Shown: in pieces, positions 1-21,749 of the stretch
How positions within the stretch are numbered: the first letter of the stretch is position 1
Layout of the letters: every line of letters begins with the position of its first letter
NCBI GenBank assembly: GCA_036785325.1
Contig: JAXIVH010000029.1
Span: forward strand, 906,811 to 970,810
DNA from: Urophycis tenuis
Lineage: Eukaryota > Chordata > Actinopteri > Gadiformes > Phycidae
DNA: 64,000 nt
Reading direction: 5' to 3'
Notes under the pieces: model-generated
The model's database searches: none
What the model was told of the DNA's origin: nothing
The model's input: the letters and a program-made list of their open reading frames with translations, nothing else
Program-made: the position numbers and the translations under genes

Positions 1-298
1 GTTTTTTTCGGGGTACAGGGTACAGTGTATGGGTATCTGGGGTACAGGCTACAGAGTATCCTTTTTTTTCGGGGTACAGGGTACAGTGTAAGGGTATCTG
101 GGGTACAGGCTACAGAGTATGTTTTTTTCGGGGTACAGGGTACAGTGTATGGGTATCTGGGGTACAGGGTACAGTGTATGGGTATCTGGGGTACAGGCTA
201 CAGGGTATGTTTTTTTTCGGGGTACAGGGTACAGTGTAAGGGTATCTGGGGTACAGGCTACAGAGTATGTTTTTTTTCGGGGTACAGGGTACACTGTA
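1..298. repeat. minisatellite, ~60-bp unit
   Basis: About 4.5 copies of a unit made of a T7-T8 run, CGGGGTACAGGGTACAGTGTA, GGGTATCTGGGGTACAGGCT and ACAGAGTAT. The third copy holds an internal partial duplication. It lies in the xdh intron after the 338-500 exon. Confidence 0.9.
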
Positions 299-337
299 CT
301 TCAGGGGACCAGGGTTGGAACACGTGTGGGTCCTCAC

Positions 338-10353
<10,016 letters not shown>

Positions 10354-10397
10354 CGTGCTTCTGGTCACTACTTCAGCCAGCTCAGCTCAGCAGGGAG

Positions 10398-10740
10398 TCC
10401 CGTCTCTTTCTCTCTGTCTGTCTGTCTTTCTGTGTGTCTGTCTCAGTCTCTTTCTCTGTCTCTCTGTGTGTCTGCTTCCCTCGCTCTCTCTCTCTCTTTC
10501 GCTCTCTCTGTGTGTCTCTGTCTTTCTCTCTTTCTCTGTCTCTCTGTCTCTCTGTGTGTCTGCTTCCCTCGCTCTCTCTCTCTCTTTCGCTCTCTCTGTG
10601 TGTCTGTCTTTCTCTCTTTCTCTGTCTCTCTGTGTCTCTGCCTCCCTCGCTCTCTCTCTCTCTTTCGCTCTCTCTGTGAGTCTCTGTCTTTCTCTCTTTC
10701 TCTCTCTCTCTCTCTCACTTTCTCTCTTTCTCTCTCTCAT
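10398..10740. repeat. TCTCTG/TCTTTC pyrimidine tandem repeat upstream of xdh
   Basis: A ~57-bp higher-order unit (CTCGCTCTCTCTCTCTTTCG, CTCTCTCTGTGTGTCTGTC) repeated about four times, starting ~45 bp upstream of the xdh ATG. Whether it lies in the 5'UTR or promoter cannot be told. Confidence 0.9.
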
Positions 10741-10794
10741 ACAATATCATTGATTAACAGCAAATGTTGAGTGTGTCCTCGTCAACATGTAGCC

Positions 10795-10833
<39 letters not shown>
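10795..10833. repeat. (TG)n microsatellite
   Basis: Perfect TG run. Confidence 0.95.
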
Positions 10834-10835
<2 letters not shown>

Positions 10836-10861
10836 CTCTGATGTCACACAACACACACATA

Positions 10862-11165
10862 TGAATAAGATAAGATAAGATATTCCTTTATTAATACCCC
10901 TTAGGTCGAAATTCACATTGACCAGCAGTACAAGGGGATAGAGGAGTACAATAAAAAACATGAGTATAAACAATAAACAATAAATAGATTTACCTAAATT
11001 AAGATAAGATTACATGTGAGCTCTTAGAATCGGATCAAATGAAAAAATGAAAACCTATATAGATACATAGTAGTCATCATTGAGATTAACAGTGCAATTG
11101 GTAAATGAGTCTGACTGAGGTGTAGATATAGAAAATAAAAATAGATGTGCAGATATAAATTGTGC
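10862..11165 (-). mobile_element. LINE 3' end remnant (Rex1/CR1-like), tentative
   Basis: Begins GATAAGATAAGATATTCCTT then TATTAATACCCCTTAGGTCG. A short tandem tail followed by TTTATTA and a G-poor 3'UTR is how minus-strand fish Rex1-like LINE ends look. No coding sequence remains. Confidence 0.45.
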
Positions 11166-11171
11166 AAAGTA

Positions 11172-12405
11172 GATGAGCATAGAAAATGTGCAAAATGCAC
11201 ATTTTTCAAAACATGGCCGCCGTGGTGTGAGCAGGAGAGTTTGCTGGTGCCTCAGTCTGCACTCTTAGCAGTATATTCTGGCTTCTACAATCACTACTTT
11301 GAATCCTAACCAATCTCATCATACACTTGGACAACCCAGAGAACTTATCTGATTCTAACACCACAAGAAAGACTTTGTCCTCCTCTCAACTGATCTGAAT
11401 CCTGAGTCATGAACATGGAGGGGACAGTCCCCATGGAGGAAACTGTCTCCAACCAGGCCATCTGGGCCTCCCTGAACCAAATGAAGGCTGAAATACTAGC
11501 TGCTCTTGACTCTAACATGGATAAGATCCAATCCAGCTTAACTACTATGGAGGGGAAGCTGACCACACTGGGCCAGCAAGTTGAACATCTTGAGCAAAGA
11601 GTTAGTTCAAACCAGGACAACATATCTGATTTGGAAAATCGGGTCAGATTCTTGGAGAAGGAGAACGCCTACCTGAGGGAGAAGGTCGATGCAGATGAGA
11701 ACGGAAGTAGGTCCTGGAACTTAAAGATCCTGGAACTTAAAGATCCTGCGTGTCCCAGAAAAAGATGAAGACCGTGACGTCAAGGGCTTCGTTGAGAAGC
11801 TAATCCCACATCTACTTGGTGCGGAGAACTTCCCAGTGCCACCGACCATCGAGAAGGTCCACCAAACTCCCGCAGCTCACCAAAAGGACGCCAAGGCCGG
11901 ACCGCGGCCAATCCTGGTAGTGGGGCGGCTAAACGCAGATTTTCATCAGAATCGATCACTTTGCGATAAAAACATGAAATCTGGTATGATGGCTCACAAA
12001 GGGGGTCTGATCAGATTTAGGATCGTAGGCGCTCAAAATTTGACCCCTGGGGGCCATGGCTGCCATTTTAGAAAATGGCCGATGCAGATGAGAACAGAAG
12101 TAGGTCCTGGAACTTAAAGATCCTGCGTGTCCCAGAAAAAGATGAAGACCGTGACATCAAGGGCTTCATTGAGAATTCAGATCAGTTAAGAGGAGGACTA
12201 AGTCTTTCTTGTGGTGTTAGGATCAGATAAGTTCTCTGGGTTGTCCAAGTATATGATGAGATTGGTTAGGATTCAAAGTGGTGATTGTAGAAGCCAGAAT
12301 ATACTGCTAAGAGTGCAGACTGAGGCACCAACAAACTCTCCTGCTCACACAACGGCGGCCATGTTTAGAAAAATGTGCATTTTGCACATTTTCTATGCTC
12401 ATCTA
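11172..12405. mobile_element. fold-back element: L1-type ORF1 sequence with ~225-bp inverted arms
   Basis: Left arm 11172-11400 and right arm 12178-12405 are near-perfect inverted copies (both contain AGATGAGCATAGAAAATGTG, or its complement, at the outer edge). Between them lies an ORF1 reading frame (11409-11768), then a 75-90 bp segment (GATGCAGATGAGAACGGAAG onward) repeated in direct orientation at 11685-11797 and 12081-12174. The whole resembles a fold-back rearrangement of one LINE 5' end. Confidence 0.85.
11409..11890 (+). pseudogene. L1-type ORF1 (coiled-coil RNA-binding protein) fragment
   Basis: 11409-11768 encodes a Met start and a coiled coil (MDKIQSSLTTMEGKL, LEQRVSSNQDNISDLENRVR) like L1 ORF1p. 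A 16-17 bp local duplication at 11720 breaks the frame; another frame continues with VPEKDEDRDVKGFVEKLIPH and VEKVHQTPAAH-like residues, the conserved part of this domain. In L1 elements this protein forms trimers on LINE RNA. Confidence 0.8.
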
Positions 12406-12977
12406 ATCCATATTCGTCCATTTTCCAAAATGGCCGCCAAATATGGATTTCGTAATGGGAAAATGGATTAAAAGCTGCCAGAAACATAAAATGCAATAGC
12501 ACATTTCACCATAAATACATATAAATATGAGCATACTTTCACATAGCACATAACAAGTCGCGATTAAATACGGCACACGAGTCTTTTCTGTTACACCTTT
12601 GAAAGTCCGTCAAAGGGATAGATATTAACACTTGTGCAGTGTTGTGTAAGTTCACACTTTTCATGAACTAGTTCAAAGTTCAGTTCACACATGTTCAAGG
12701 TGGGGGGTGCCATTGCACCCCCCACCCCCATACCCATACGACCCATATTCATCTGTTGTACCCGTTCTGTTATACTGCACTAGAGCACTACTGCACCACC
12801 TGCACACTTACGTATATTATACTGCACTACTTGCACATTGTACATTGTTTACACTTTTTATTTACATGTTTATGCTACTGTTAGTAACCGTTTAATACCT
12901 CGATGATCACTACCTCCATCTGCACTGTTTGTGACTTTATTAACTTACTTTATTAATTAACTTTATTAACTTCTTTG

Positions 12978-14672
12978 TAAGTATGGATACATGTTCCTCA
13001 GGAACACATGAGATCAAGTGTGGGGTTCCCCAGGGGTCAATTTTAGGTCCAATTCTTTTTAATCTTTACATGATTCCCCTGGGGGATGTCAACAGGAGGC
13101 ACGGCATCAGCTTTCATAGTTATGCTGACGATACGCAACTGTACATCGCCATGTCTCCTGATGACACAGGGCCAATTAATGCCCTTTTAAACTGCATTTT
13201 AGATATCAAGTCATGGATGGCAGTGAATTTCCTACAGCTCAACCAGGACAAAACCGAGGTTTTAGTCATTGGTCCTGAAGGCCGGAGAGAGAAACTTTTA
13301 ACAAAATTAAAAGATCTTAAACCATCCAAAACTGTAAAAAATCTGGGCGTGATTTTTGACTCTGAGCTTAGTTTTATTCCGCATATCAAAAACATAACAA
13401 AGATAGGTTTTTACCATCTTAAGAATATAGCCAGAGTCCGCCCGTTTCTCTCTCAGGCCAGCACAGAGGTGCTGATGCATGCTTTTATTTCTTGTCGCTT
13501 AGATTATTGTAATGCACTGCTCTCTGGTCTTCCAAAAAAGAGTATCTCTAGTCTCCAATTGCTGCAGAACTCAGCTGCACGAGTGCTGACGAGGACCAGA
13601 GGGCGGGAGCACATCACACCAGTCTTCAAATCGCTGCATTGGCTCCCCGTACGCTTCAGGATCAATGTTGAGGTTCTCTTACTCGTTTTAAAATGTCTTA
13701 AGAGTCTTGGGCCTCCTTATTTATCGGACTTACTTTTACCATATCAACCCTCACGGACCCTGAGGTCCTCCGGCTCTGGCCTTTTAACCATACCACAAGT
13801 TAGATCGAAAACACACGGGGAGGCGGCTTTTAGTTATTATGGCCCCCGACTGTGGAACAGCCTGCCGGAGAACCTCAGGGCCGCAGAGACTGTTAATGTT
13901 TTTAAAAAGAGGCTGAAGACTCACCTTTTTAGTCAGGCTTTTATTTGATTTGATTGATTTCCTTTATTTCTTTTCATCAAACTTCTTATCATAATCAGTT
14001 TTATTTTTTACTATTTTAGCTATATGTTTTAACTACATATTTTAGTTTTATGTTTTTATTACATGTTTGAGTTACATGATTTAGCTATATGTCTTAGTTA
14101 TATATTTTAACTACATGTTCTAGTTATGTTTTAACTACACATTTTAGTTTTAGGTTTTTATTACATGTTTTAGCTACATGTCTTAGTTATATATTTTAAC
14201 TTCATTTTAACTTCATGTTTTAGCTAGATTTGATTTATTTTGTTCATTTTATACCATTTTATCTTATCTTTACTGTTTTAGTTTTAGTTTTTAGCTCCAG
14301 TGTTTCCTCATGGGGGCCTACCACGCTGGGAGCTGCTTTTGCTTGTGGCGGGACTCCGTGTAGTTGTGGGCCGGGCCCTCTCGACGTGGTAGGCCCCCCA
14401 AAGGTGGCTTTTCCTTGCCGTAGGTCTCGGTGCCTTGCCATGTCTCTCTCTAGTGTGTGCAGAGAGTCTGAGCTTGCGTGTGTGTGTGTGTGAGTGTGTG
14501 TGAGTGTGGGCGTGTGTCGGTGTGTGTGTGTGTATGTGTGTGTGTGTGTGTGTATGTCTATGTGTCTCTCTGGGTATTTTTCTCTAGTCATTGTTTTCTT
14601 AGCCTCTGTGAGGCACTTTGTGTTGCTTTTAAGTATGAAAAGTGCCATACAAATAAAATTTGATTTGATTTG
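12978..14672 (+). mobile_element. L2-type LINE, 5'-truncated
   Basis: 12983-13948 is an open frame of 321 codons encoding the second half of an L2 reverse transcriptase: CGVPQGSILGPILFNLY, the catalytic YADDTQLY, then the thumb and the C-terminal LPYQPSRTLRSS and GPRLWNSLPENLR blocks. The 3'UTR ends AAAAGTGCCATACAAATAAA then TTTGATTTGATTTG, the standard L2 tail repeat. The endonuclease and 5' half are missing, so this is a dead-on-arrival copy although the retained frame is open. Confidence 0.93.
14477..14560. repeat. (TG)n-rich stretch in L2 3'UTR
   Basis: TG repeats with GAGTG and GGCG interruptions, part of the L2 3'UTR. Confidence 0.9.
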
Positions 14673-15529
14673 AACTACCGTTACTACCGTTACCTTACCG
14701 TGAATTACCGTCACTTTAATTAACCACTGTCACTTTCATGTTTTTCAATTTTGCACCTTATTCTGCATTCCTGCATTTAAACCTGCACCTTAATCGCACA
14801 TTTGCACTTCTGGTTAGAACGCCAACTGCATTTCGTTGTCCCTGTACTTGTACTCTGCACAATGACAATAAAGTTGAATCTAATCTAATCAAATCTAAAG
14901 TGAACTGTTCACGTTCATAGTTCACATTTCAATTTTGAACTAGTTCAAAGTTCAGTTCAGTGAGAAATGAAAATGAAAGACGTGAAATTGAATGAACTTG
15001 TTTTTCATACTACCTTCTAGCCTAAAACTGTTCACTGTATACTAATTATGTATTGTCCTTGTGAAATAGTAGAAGACTATTAGTAAGTGATTTAGTAAGT
15101 GGTTTCCTTAATTTATGCTATTTAGCCTATGATTATTACCCTGCAATCAATAGCCACAATTACAGTGTTGTGCATGCAGTGATATCAATTAATACTAGAT
15201 CTCAAATTCTATAACACAAAATGGAAGTTTTTGACTCTCAATGACTTGCATATATGTTTTCACACTGGACGGATGCTTCAACTCGACGTGTCTTTTCAAA
15301 TTCGAAATTGACGAGGTTAACGTTCGAACTTGTTTTTTCAGCGCAGGTGGACATAATTTGCATAGAAAGGTGAGGTTTTTACCGTCGGAGTCTTTGTGAG
15401 ACTATGAGAAAAAATCCTGTAGAAAAAAATCATACGTAGAGCCGGTATCATCTGAAGTGCTATGTGTGTCTGCAACGTCTCTCCTTTCACTTCCACTTGT
15501 CATTTTCAGAGTAGGCTGTTGGCTGCTAG

Positions 15530-15985
15530 ATGCCAGCAAGGTTTTCCAGCCCAAAACTTCCTCAAAAACCTTGAGATTGCGAAAAAAAAACCGCCCATTT
15601 TTTTAACCATTTAATATGGTTCAATGTGTTGCAATTTTAGCCGTATGTCACTTGTATGCAGCATTAAATGCCAAATGATTCTTAACCCTCGTCATGTTGT
15701 CTGTTATGATAGGCTATTTTGTGCTTGGCCGCATGAGCCACTACTTTTCAGAAGCCACGACAGAGGTCAGACTGCCGACACTACCGTCGTCACGCGAGTT
15801 GCTCTAATTCTAGTTGATGCAACATCGTAGCCACAGAAAAACACAACATTCTGATGAGTTAGAATAATTTGTTGCAACATTGTAGCCACAAAACCGTAAC
15901 ATTCTGATGAGTTAGAATAATTTGTTGCAACATTGTTGCAACATTGTAGCCACTGAAAACCGCAAGATTCTGATGTGCAGATTAA
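15530..15985 (+). mobile_element. hAT-like non-autonomous element, copy 1
   Basis: AGATGCCAGCAAGGTTTTCC, GCCCAAAACTTCCTC, and CAGAAGCCACGACAGAGGTC recur in reverse orientation at 25880-26310. A 57-bp segment (TTCTGATGAGTTAGAATAAT, TGTTGCAACATTGTAGCC) is repeated about 2.5 times at its right end. Confidence 0.8.
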
Positions 15986-16163
15986 GGCACTGTCTACATT
16001 AACCCAGGCAAATATAAAAACACACATTCGCAATGAAAACGATCTCCGTCCACACTATTGTTTTCATATCGTTTAGGGAATGTTTTGCATACACGTTCCA
16101 CACTGAAATGATTTTGATAAACAATGATTGTCATGGTTACGCGTGACAAAATTGTCCCACCAG
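15986..16163. mobile_element. short DNA-transposon remnant (GGCACTGTCTACATTAACCC), tentative
   Basis: Begins GGCACTGTCTACATTAACCC and contains AAAACGATCTCCGTCCACAC, wording typical of fish MITEs; cut off on the right by MITE A copy 2. Confidence 0.45.
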
Positions 16164-16824
16164 CAGTGTTGTGCAAGTTCACACTTTTCATGAACTAGTT
16201 CAAAGTTCAGTTCACACATGTTCAAAGTAAACTGTTCACGTTCATAGTTCACCATTTCAATTTTGAACTAGATCAAAGTTCAGTTCGGTGAGAAATGAAA
16301 ATGAAAGACGTGAAATTGAATTAACTTGTTTTTCATACTACCTTCTAGCCTAAAACTGTTCACTGTATACTAATTATGTATTGTCCTCGTGAAATAGTAG
16401 AAGACTATTAGTAAGTGATTTAGTAAGTGGTTTCCTTAATTTATGCTATTTAGCCTATGATTATTACCCTGCAATCAATAGCCACAATTACAGTGTTGTG
16501 CATGCAGTGAAATCAATTAATACTAGATCTCAAATTCCATCACACAAAATGGAAGTTGTTGACTCTCAATGATTGCATAATGTTTTCGCACTGGACGGAT
16601 GCTTCAACTCGACGTGTCTTTTCAAATTCGAAATTGACGAGGTTGACGTTCGAACTTGTTTTTTCAGCGCAGGTGGACATAATTTGCATAGAAAGGTGAG
16701 GTTTTTATCGTCGGAGTCTTTGTGAGACAATGAGAAAAAATCCTGTAGAAAAAATCATACGTAGAGCTGGTATCATCTGATGTGCTGTGTGTGTCTGCAA
16801 TGTCTCTCCTTTCACTTCCACTTT
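16164..16824. mobile_element. MITE A copy 2 (uninterrupted)
   Basis: Collinear and highly similar to the split copy at 12637-15510, including the CACTGGACGGATGCTTCAAC and CATACGTAGAGC segments. Its right end meets MITE B. Confidence 0.87.
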
Positions 16825-17104
16825 CAGTGTTGTGTCGGTCGTGAACGATTCGTTCAAAATGAACTAATCTTTTATATGACTCGGGAGTAATGAGTCGTCT
16901 CAATAAGTGATTCGTTCAGTGAGTGATTCATTTCCATGCAGTATCTTCCCTGGCCATATGACAACAGTTCGTTCACCGGATCGTTCATACGGTTCGGTCT
17001 CTCGTTCATTAGTCACGTGACAGGCAGCTCGGGCTGAACGATTCGTTCTCGTTAATCGAGTCGTTCATTTGTCACGTGACAGGCAGCTCAGGCTGAACGG
17101 TTCG

Positions 17105-17330
17105 TTCTCGTTAGTCAAAGTCAAAAGCCTTTACTGTCATTATATGACGGTGCATACAACGAAATTTGGAGCGCTGCTCCACTTGGTGTATTAATAAAAA
17201 TAAAATAATAAGACTAATAAGACTAATAGTATAACAAAACAGAAGAAAAGAAGAAAGGACGGTAAGCTCAATATAAATAATTGTCCAAAATTTAAGGTAT
17301 GTGACAATATATAAATAGGACAATATAGAA

Positions 17331-17373
<43 letters not shown>

Positions 17374-17404
17374 CATAATAATAATATTAAATAATATAAT
17401 AAAT

Positions 17405-17475
<71 letters not shown>

Positions 17476-18750
17476 ATATATATAGACAATATACACAACA
17501 CAATATATACATATATACTCTGAGGTAGAAAAATTGCACTTTTTTTTTTTGCGGAATTGCACATGTATGGTTTTGTAATTGCACATGATATAATAAGTAG
17601 AATTGCAGTAGTTGTGACAGTTATTGCACATGATGACAGGGGTGGTGGATATGATTTATGCACCGTTCAGAGCACGGATGGCTCTGGGGTAGAAACTGTC
17701 CCTGAATCTATTTGTCCGTGTTTTATGGATCCTGTAGCGCCTGCCGGAGGGCAACAGGTTGAACAGTTTGTGACCGGGGTGAAAACAGTCCATGCATATT
17801 TTTCTAGCTCTGCTGAGGTAGCGAGAGCTAGCTATGGTGTCCAGTGAAGGCAGAGAGCGGCCAGTGATCCTCTGGGCGGTGTTTATCACTATCTGCAGTG
17901 CTCTCCTGTCTGCTGTAGTGCACCCCCAGTACCACACTGTGATGCAGTACGTGAGGATGCTCTCTACAGTGGCTCTGTAAAATGACACCAGCAGTTCCTT
18001 CTTCAGGTTGTTTCTCCTGAGTACTCTCAGGAAGTGGAGTCTTTGCTGGGCCTTCTTCACCACTGCTGCGGTGTTGACAGACCAGGAGAGCTTGTCGCTG
18101 ATGTAAACCCCCCAAAATTTGAATGGTTTGACCCTTTCCACACACTCTCCGTTTATGAGCAGTGGGGCCGGGTCTGTATTGTTTTTCCGAAAGTCCAGGA
18201 CTATTTCTTTTGTTTTTGTGGTGTTGAGTGTGAGATTGTTCACCCCACACCAGGCTGTCAGTTTGCCAATCTCATCTCTGTAGGCGGACTCATTCCCGTC
18301 TGAGATGAGTCCGACCACAGTGGTGTCATCAGCAAACTTTATGATGGAGTTGGTGAGATGGGTTGGTGTGCAGTCGAGGTTGTACAGTGAGTACAGTAGA
18401 GGACTCAGCACACACCCCTGAGGGGAGCCTGTGCTGAGCGTGATGGTGGAGGAGAGGTGGGAGCCTAGTCTGAAAGTTTGTGGGCGGTTTGTAAGAAAGT
18501 CCTTAATCCAGCTGATTATGGAGGGGGATAGTCCGTTCAGAGCACAGATGGCTCTGGGGTAGAAACTGTCCCTGAATCTATTTTTCCGTGTTTTATGGAT
18601 CCTGTAGCACCTGCCGGAGGGCAACAGGTTGAACAGTTTGTGACCGGGGTGAAAACAGTCCATGCATATCTTTCTAGCTCTGCTGAGGTAGCGAGAGCTA
18701 GCTTTGGTGTCCAGTGAAGGCAGAGAGCGGCCAGTGATCCTCTGGGCGGT
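17105..18750 (-). mobile_element. Rex1/CR1-type LINE with internal 3'-end duplication
   Basis: The frame at 17656-18759 encodes reverse transcriptase motifs GSPQGCVLSPLLYSLY and FADDTTVVG, then the thumb and a C-terminal RALNG block. A ~215-bp piece (18534-18750) that should lie at the C-terminus is also present at the N-terminal side, in frame, matching 17665-17885 almost exactly. The 3'UTR to 17105 contains an (AT)n run. Endonuclease and 5' RT are absent. Confidence 0.88.
17335..17490. repeat. (AT)n microsatellite
   Basis: Long AT dinucleotide runs in the LINE 3'UTR. Confidence 0.95.
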
Positions 18751-19372
18751 ATCGTTCATTCGGATCGGTCACTCGTTCATTGAACGCTGAACGGGTCGTT
18801 CTCGTTCATTCATTCGGATCGGTCTCGTTAATTTGTCACGTGACAGCTACCCAGTCACTGTGGTGTCGTGCTTTCAAACAACAGTGGCAGGGAGGATACA
18901 GGACACAAATCACTTTATTGTGGTGTGTATTTGCTTTCCTAGGTTTTCACATGGTTTGAATTGCTTGTCATTTTGTGTAAACTTTGTCAGCTGTAAACCA
19001 TGTTGCCTTCATTGTTAAATGTTTGAGAACCGCAGTCTTTTTTACAATGCTCACAAGAGAGCTACAGCGCCACCTGCTGTAAAAATTAACGAAATGAACG
19101 AAATGACTCGTTCAAAGATTCGTTCAATTTACTGTCCGAGAGTAAAAGATCCGATTCAGTAAAAAGACTCGGTCTTCCCAACACTTGTTGCTTGTTATGC
19201 TTGTGTGTGCAATGCATCGTGGGTATTGTAGTATGAAGCTGTGTAGTTTAAGAATAGCGCCCGTAAAAAATGTGGGCATTGAGTGACAACGATGCTGTTT
19301 CAAAAGTGCGAGCAGACCGTGTCACTCAACAGGAAAACAGGCCTGAGGTGTGGGGTGCAGTGTTTCAGTCCA

Positions 19373-19925
19373 TTATCTGGAGGTTTTGGGGCTATGGAGA
19401 CGTTGGGAGCGGGTGGTTGAGGTATTGTAGAGCCTGATAGCTGATGGGATGAAAGAGCCCCCCAAGCGCTTTGAGGCACGTGGCTGAGTGAGCCTGTGGC
19501 TGAACATGCTCCTTAGTTGCCTCAGCTCGGCATAGAGAGGGTGAGAGGGGTTGTCCAGGATCGCCTGCAGCTTTCCCCTCATCCTCCTCTCTGTCACCGC
19601 CTCCACACAGTCCAGCTTCATCCCCACCACAGAGCTCGCCCTCCTCACCAGCTTATTCAGCTTGCTGGCACCTCCGCTCCCGATGCCTCCTCCCCAGCAC
19701 ACAACAGTGAAGAAGGTGGCACTGGTTACCACAGACTGGTAGAACATCCGTAGCAGCCTAGTGCACACGTTGAAAGATCTGAGCCTCCTCAGGAAGAACA
19801 GCCTACTCTGTCCCTTCCTGTAGAGGGCCTCAGTGTTGTCCGACCAGTCCAGTTTATTGTTCAGGTGCACCCCAAGGAACTTACAGGTATCCACCATCTC
19901 CACCTCCTCCCCATTTATGGAAACC
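19373..19925 (-). pseudogene. Rex1-type reverse transcriptase C-terminal fragment
   Basis: 176 codons encode the end of a LINE RT: FLGVHLNNKLDWSDNTEAL, RKGQSRLFFLRRLRSFNV, and a C-terminal RASKRLGGSFIPSAIRLYN. No polymerase active site remains. It differs from the neighbouring LINE family. Confidence 0.85.
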
Positions 19926-20480
19926 GGTAATGGGGGGCTCTTTCTGCGCTGGAATGACAGGTCTATGCATATTCATTATTAATAATAGATACATATTCAT
20001 TAATGATCATGATCTATGTATATATTCTTACAATTGATTAGAGACACATACATATACATGACTATTACTATTATTACTTGCAGGCATATTCATTATTAAT
20101 AACTATATATACATACTGTATATTCATGTATTCATAGTAAATCAACGGTAATCTTTATTAGTATATATAGTGTGGTATCTTGATGTGTTGAGGAAAAGGA
20201 GAAACCACCGCTGACAAGTCCCACTCGTATATTAAAAGGGTTTATTACAAAAGGAGAACAGTGTCAAAAAGGTCTGAATCTTGAGAGCCTCTGCGGTGCC
20301 TGAGAACGCTCTGCCAGCCTTGTCCTGATGCACAGTTTAAATGCTACTTCTCAGATAATCATCTTTACAGCCAGGCAGAAACATACATCTCATTATATGG
20401 TATGAACCAACTGACCATACACTACAATAGTATACATAAATACACTTCCAAATAAATGTAGATGTGTACAGTTATTTCTA
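19926..20480. other. AT-rich and LTR-like unassigned sequence
   Basis: 19960-20200 is AT-rich with repeated TATTCATTATTAATAA. From ~20205 the sequence (GACAAGTCCCACTCG, AAAGGGTTTATTAC) resembles the R/U5 end of a minus-strand LTR, but no partner or coding region was found. Confidence 0.4.
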
Positions 20481-20490
20481 ATTTATTATT

Positions 20491-21698
20491 ATGAAATGGG
20501 AGCAGTTACAGAAATTCCTCTACGACCGACAGTCACCATTCGCAGCGCACTTTAGTGACGAGAGCTGGCTCGCAAAACTAGCATATTTGAGCAACATGTT
20601 CATGGCCTTGAATGAATTAAATCTGACGCTGATGCAGGGGAGGATGGCTGATACATTCAGGCTTGTAGACAAAATCGCTGGATTTAAAGCCTGGCAACCT
20701 GGGCACAGAGTGTGTTTTTGACATGTTAAACAACTTGTTCAGTTTTTTGGAAGAGCCAGAGGGACTTGGCGAGGTGATACACAGCCACCTGACATCACTG
20801 TCTGATGCATTTGAGCGTTATTTTCCACCTGCAAAGGACCCGAGGAATGGCAAAGGATGGATGGGTGATCCATTTCAAAATGACGATGGTCGAGACCGGC
20901 TCCCATCAGAACAAGACGACCAGCTGATTGACCTCAGGAATGACAGAGGGCTGAAAACACTCTTTGATTCCACATCACTGTCATCCTTCTGGATCAAAGC
21001 ATCGGGAGAATACAACACGATCAGCACGCTCGCTCTGCGGACGCTGCTCCCGTTCCCAACGTATTTGTGCAAGGCAGGGTTTTCTGCCATGACCACCACT
21101 AAGACCAGACTTAGAAGCAGACTGGATGTGAGGAATACCCTGCGCGTCTCACTGTCTCCTATCACGCCCCGGTATGACGTCCTTGTGGCCGGCCAACAGG
21201 CCCAGGGGTCTCACTGACACTACTTTTAGTAAGTGTGTCATTAGTATTTGTAAAGTGGTTCTATTTTTTGTTTTGTTGTATCCTGGTTTTGAACATTGAG
21301 TTTGTTTTGGATGCATAATTGCATATTGTTAATGGAACCGCAGGAATAACAGCTGACAAGTCTTGTTTACAGCTAAAGAGGAACTGGATCAATATACCGT
21401 CAATCAATAATCAGTTTATGATCACATTCAAACTGTTGTGTTCTTGTTGGTCTGGACAAGTATTTTATTGTGTGGTTTGGTTTTAGATTGAAATTTTTTT
21501 TTTTAACGCGATCAGCGCGCTCGCTCTGAAGACGCTGCTAATGTCTTTAGCAATAAAAATGGGGCAAAATGTCTCATTTTGAAGCGGTCTGGCAATTGAA
21601 AAAAGCTGTATATCAAAATTGACATAAATTGCCAACCGGTCCATGAGCTTTTTTTATGCTTCTGCCGGTCCTTGGCACAAAAAAGGTTGGGAACCCCT
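20491..21698 (+). mobile_element. ZBED5/SCAND3-like hAT transposase relic
   Basis: Two frames (20491-20721; 20723-21217) encode FSDESWLAKLAYLSNMF, LNELNLTLMQGRM, LCKAGFSAMTTTKTRLRSRL and RVSLSPITPRYDVLV, the conserved C-terminal half of ZBED5-type domesticated/hAT proteins. A frameshift near 20715 separates them and the N-terminal BED finger is missing. The right end reads AAAAAAGGTTGGGAACCCCT, the hAT terminus type of this group. Confidence 0.88.
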
Positions 21699-21749
21699 GT
21701 ACCCCTGTACTACACCACCGCCACCCTAACGTCAATACACATTTGACAG

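Larger units (their letters stand above)
12700..14897 (+). mobile_element. Rex1-like LINE 3' end, itself split by an L2 LINE
   Basis: 12700-12980 (TATACTGCACTA-type 3'UTR) resumes at 14673 and ends CATTTCGTTGTCCCTGTACT, TGACAATAAAGTTGAATC and TAATCTAATC repeats, the usual fish Rex1-type tail. The L2 copy sits inside it. Confidence 0.7.
12637..15510. mobile_element. MITE A copy 1 (TIR CAGTGTTGTG), split by nested LINEs
   Basis: 12637-12699 and 14898-15510 together align with an uninterrupted second copy at 16164-16824 (CAGTGTTGTGTAAGTTCACA; TTCATGAACTAGTTCAAAGT; GTAGAAGACTATTAGTAAGT). The 2.2 kb between holds Rex1-like and L2 sequence. No transposase is encoded. Confidence 0.85.
16825..19185. 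mobile_element. MITE B (TIR AGTGTTG), split by a Rex1/CR1 LINE
   Basis: Left part 16825-17104 and right part 18751-19185 are made of repeated GAACGATTCGTTC and GTCACGTGACAG motifs. The left end reads CAGTGTTGTGTCGG and the right end, inverted, AAGTGTTGGGAAGACCGAGT. The intervening 1.65 kb is a LINE. A clear target duplication for the MITE was not found. Confidence 0.8.

Noticed and set aside
12983..13948. Intact host gene of 321 codons
   Set aside because: YADD reverse transcriptase motifs and an L2 tail show it is a 5'-truncated LINE.
16825..17105. Regulatory E-box cluster (repeated GTCACGTGAC)
   Set aside because: The CACGTG motifs are part of the MITE B repeat units, not next to a gene; no basis for calling an enhancer.
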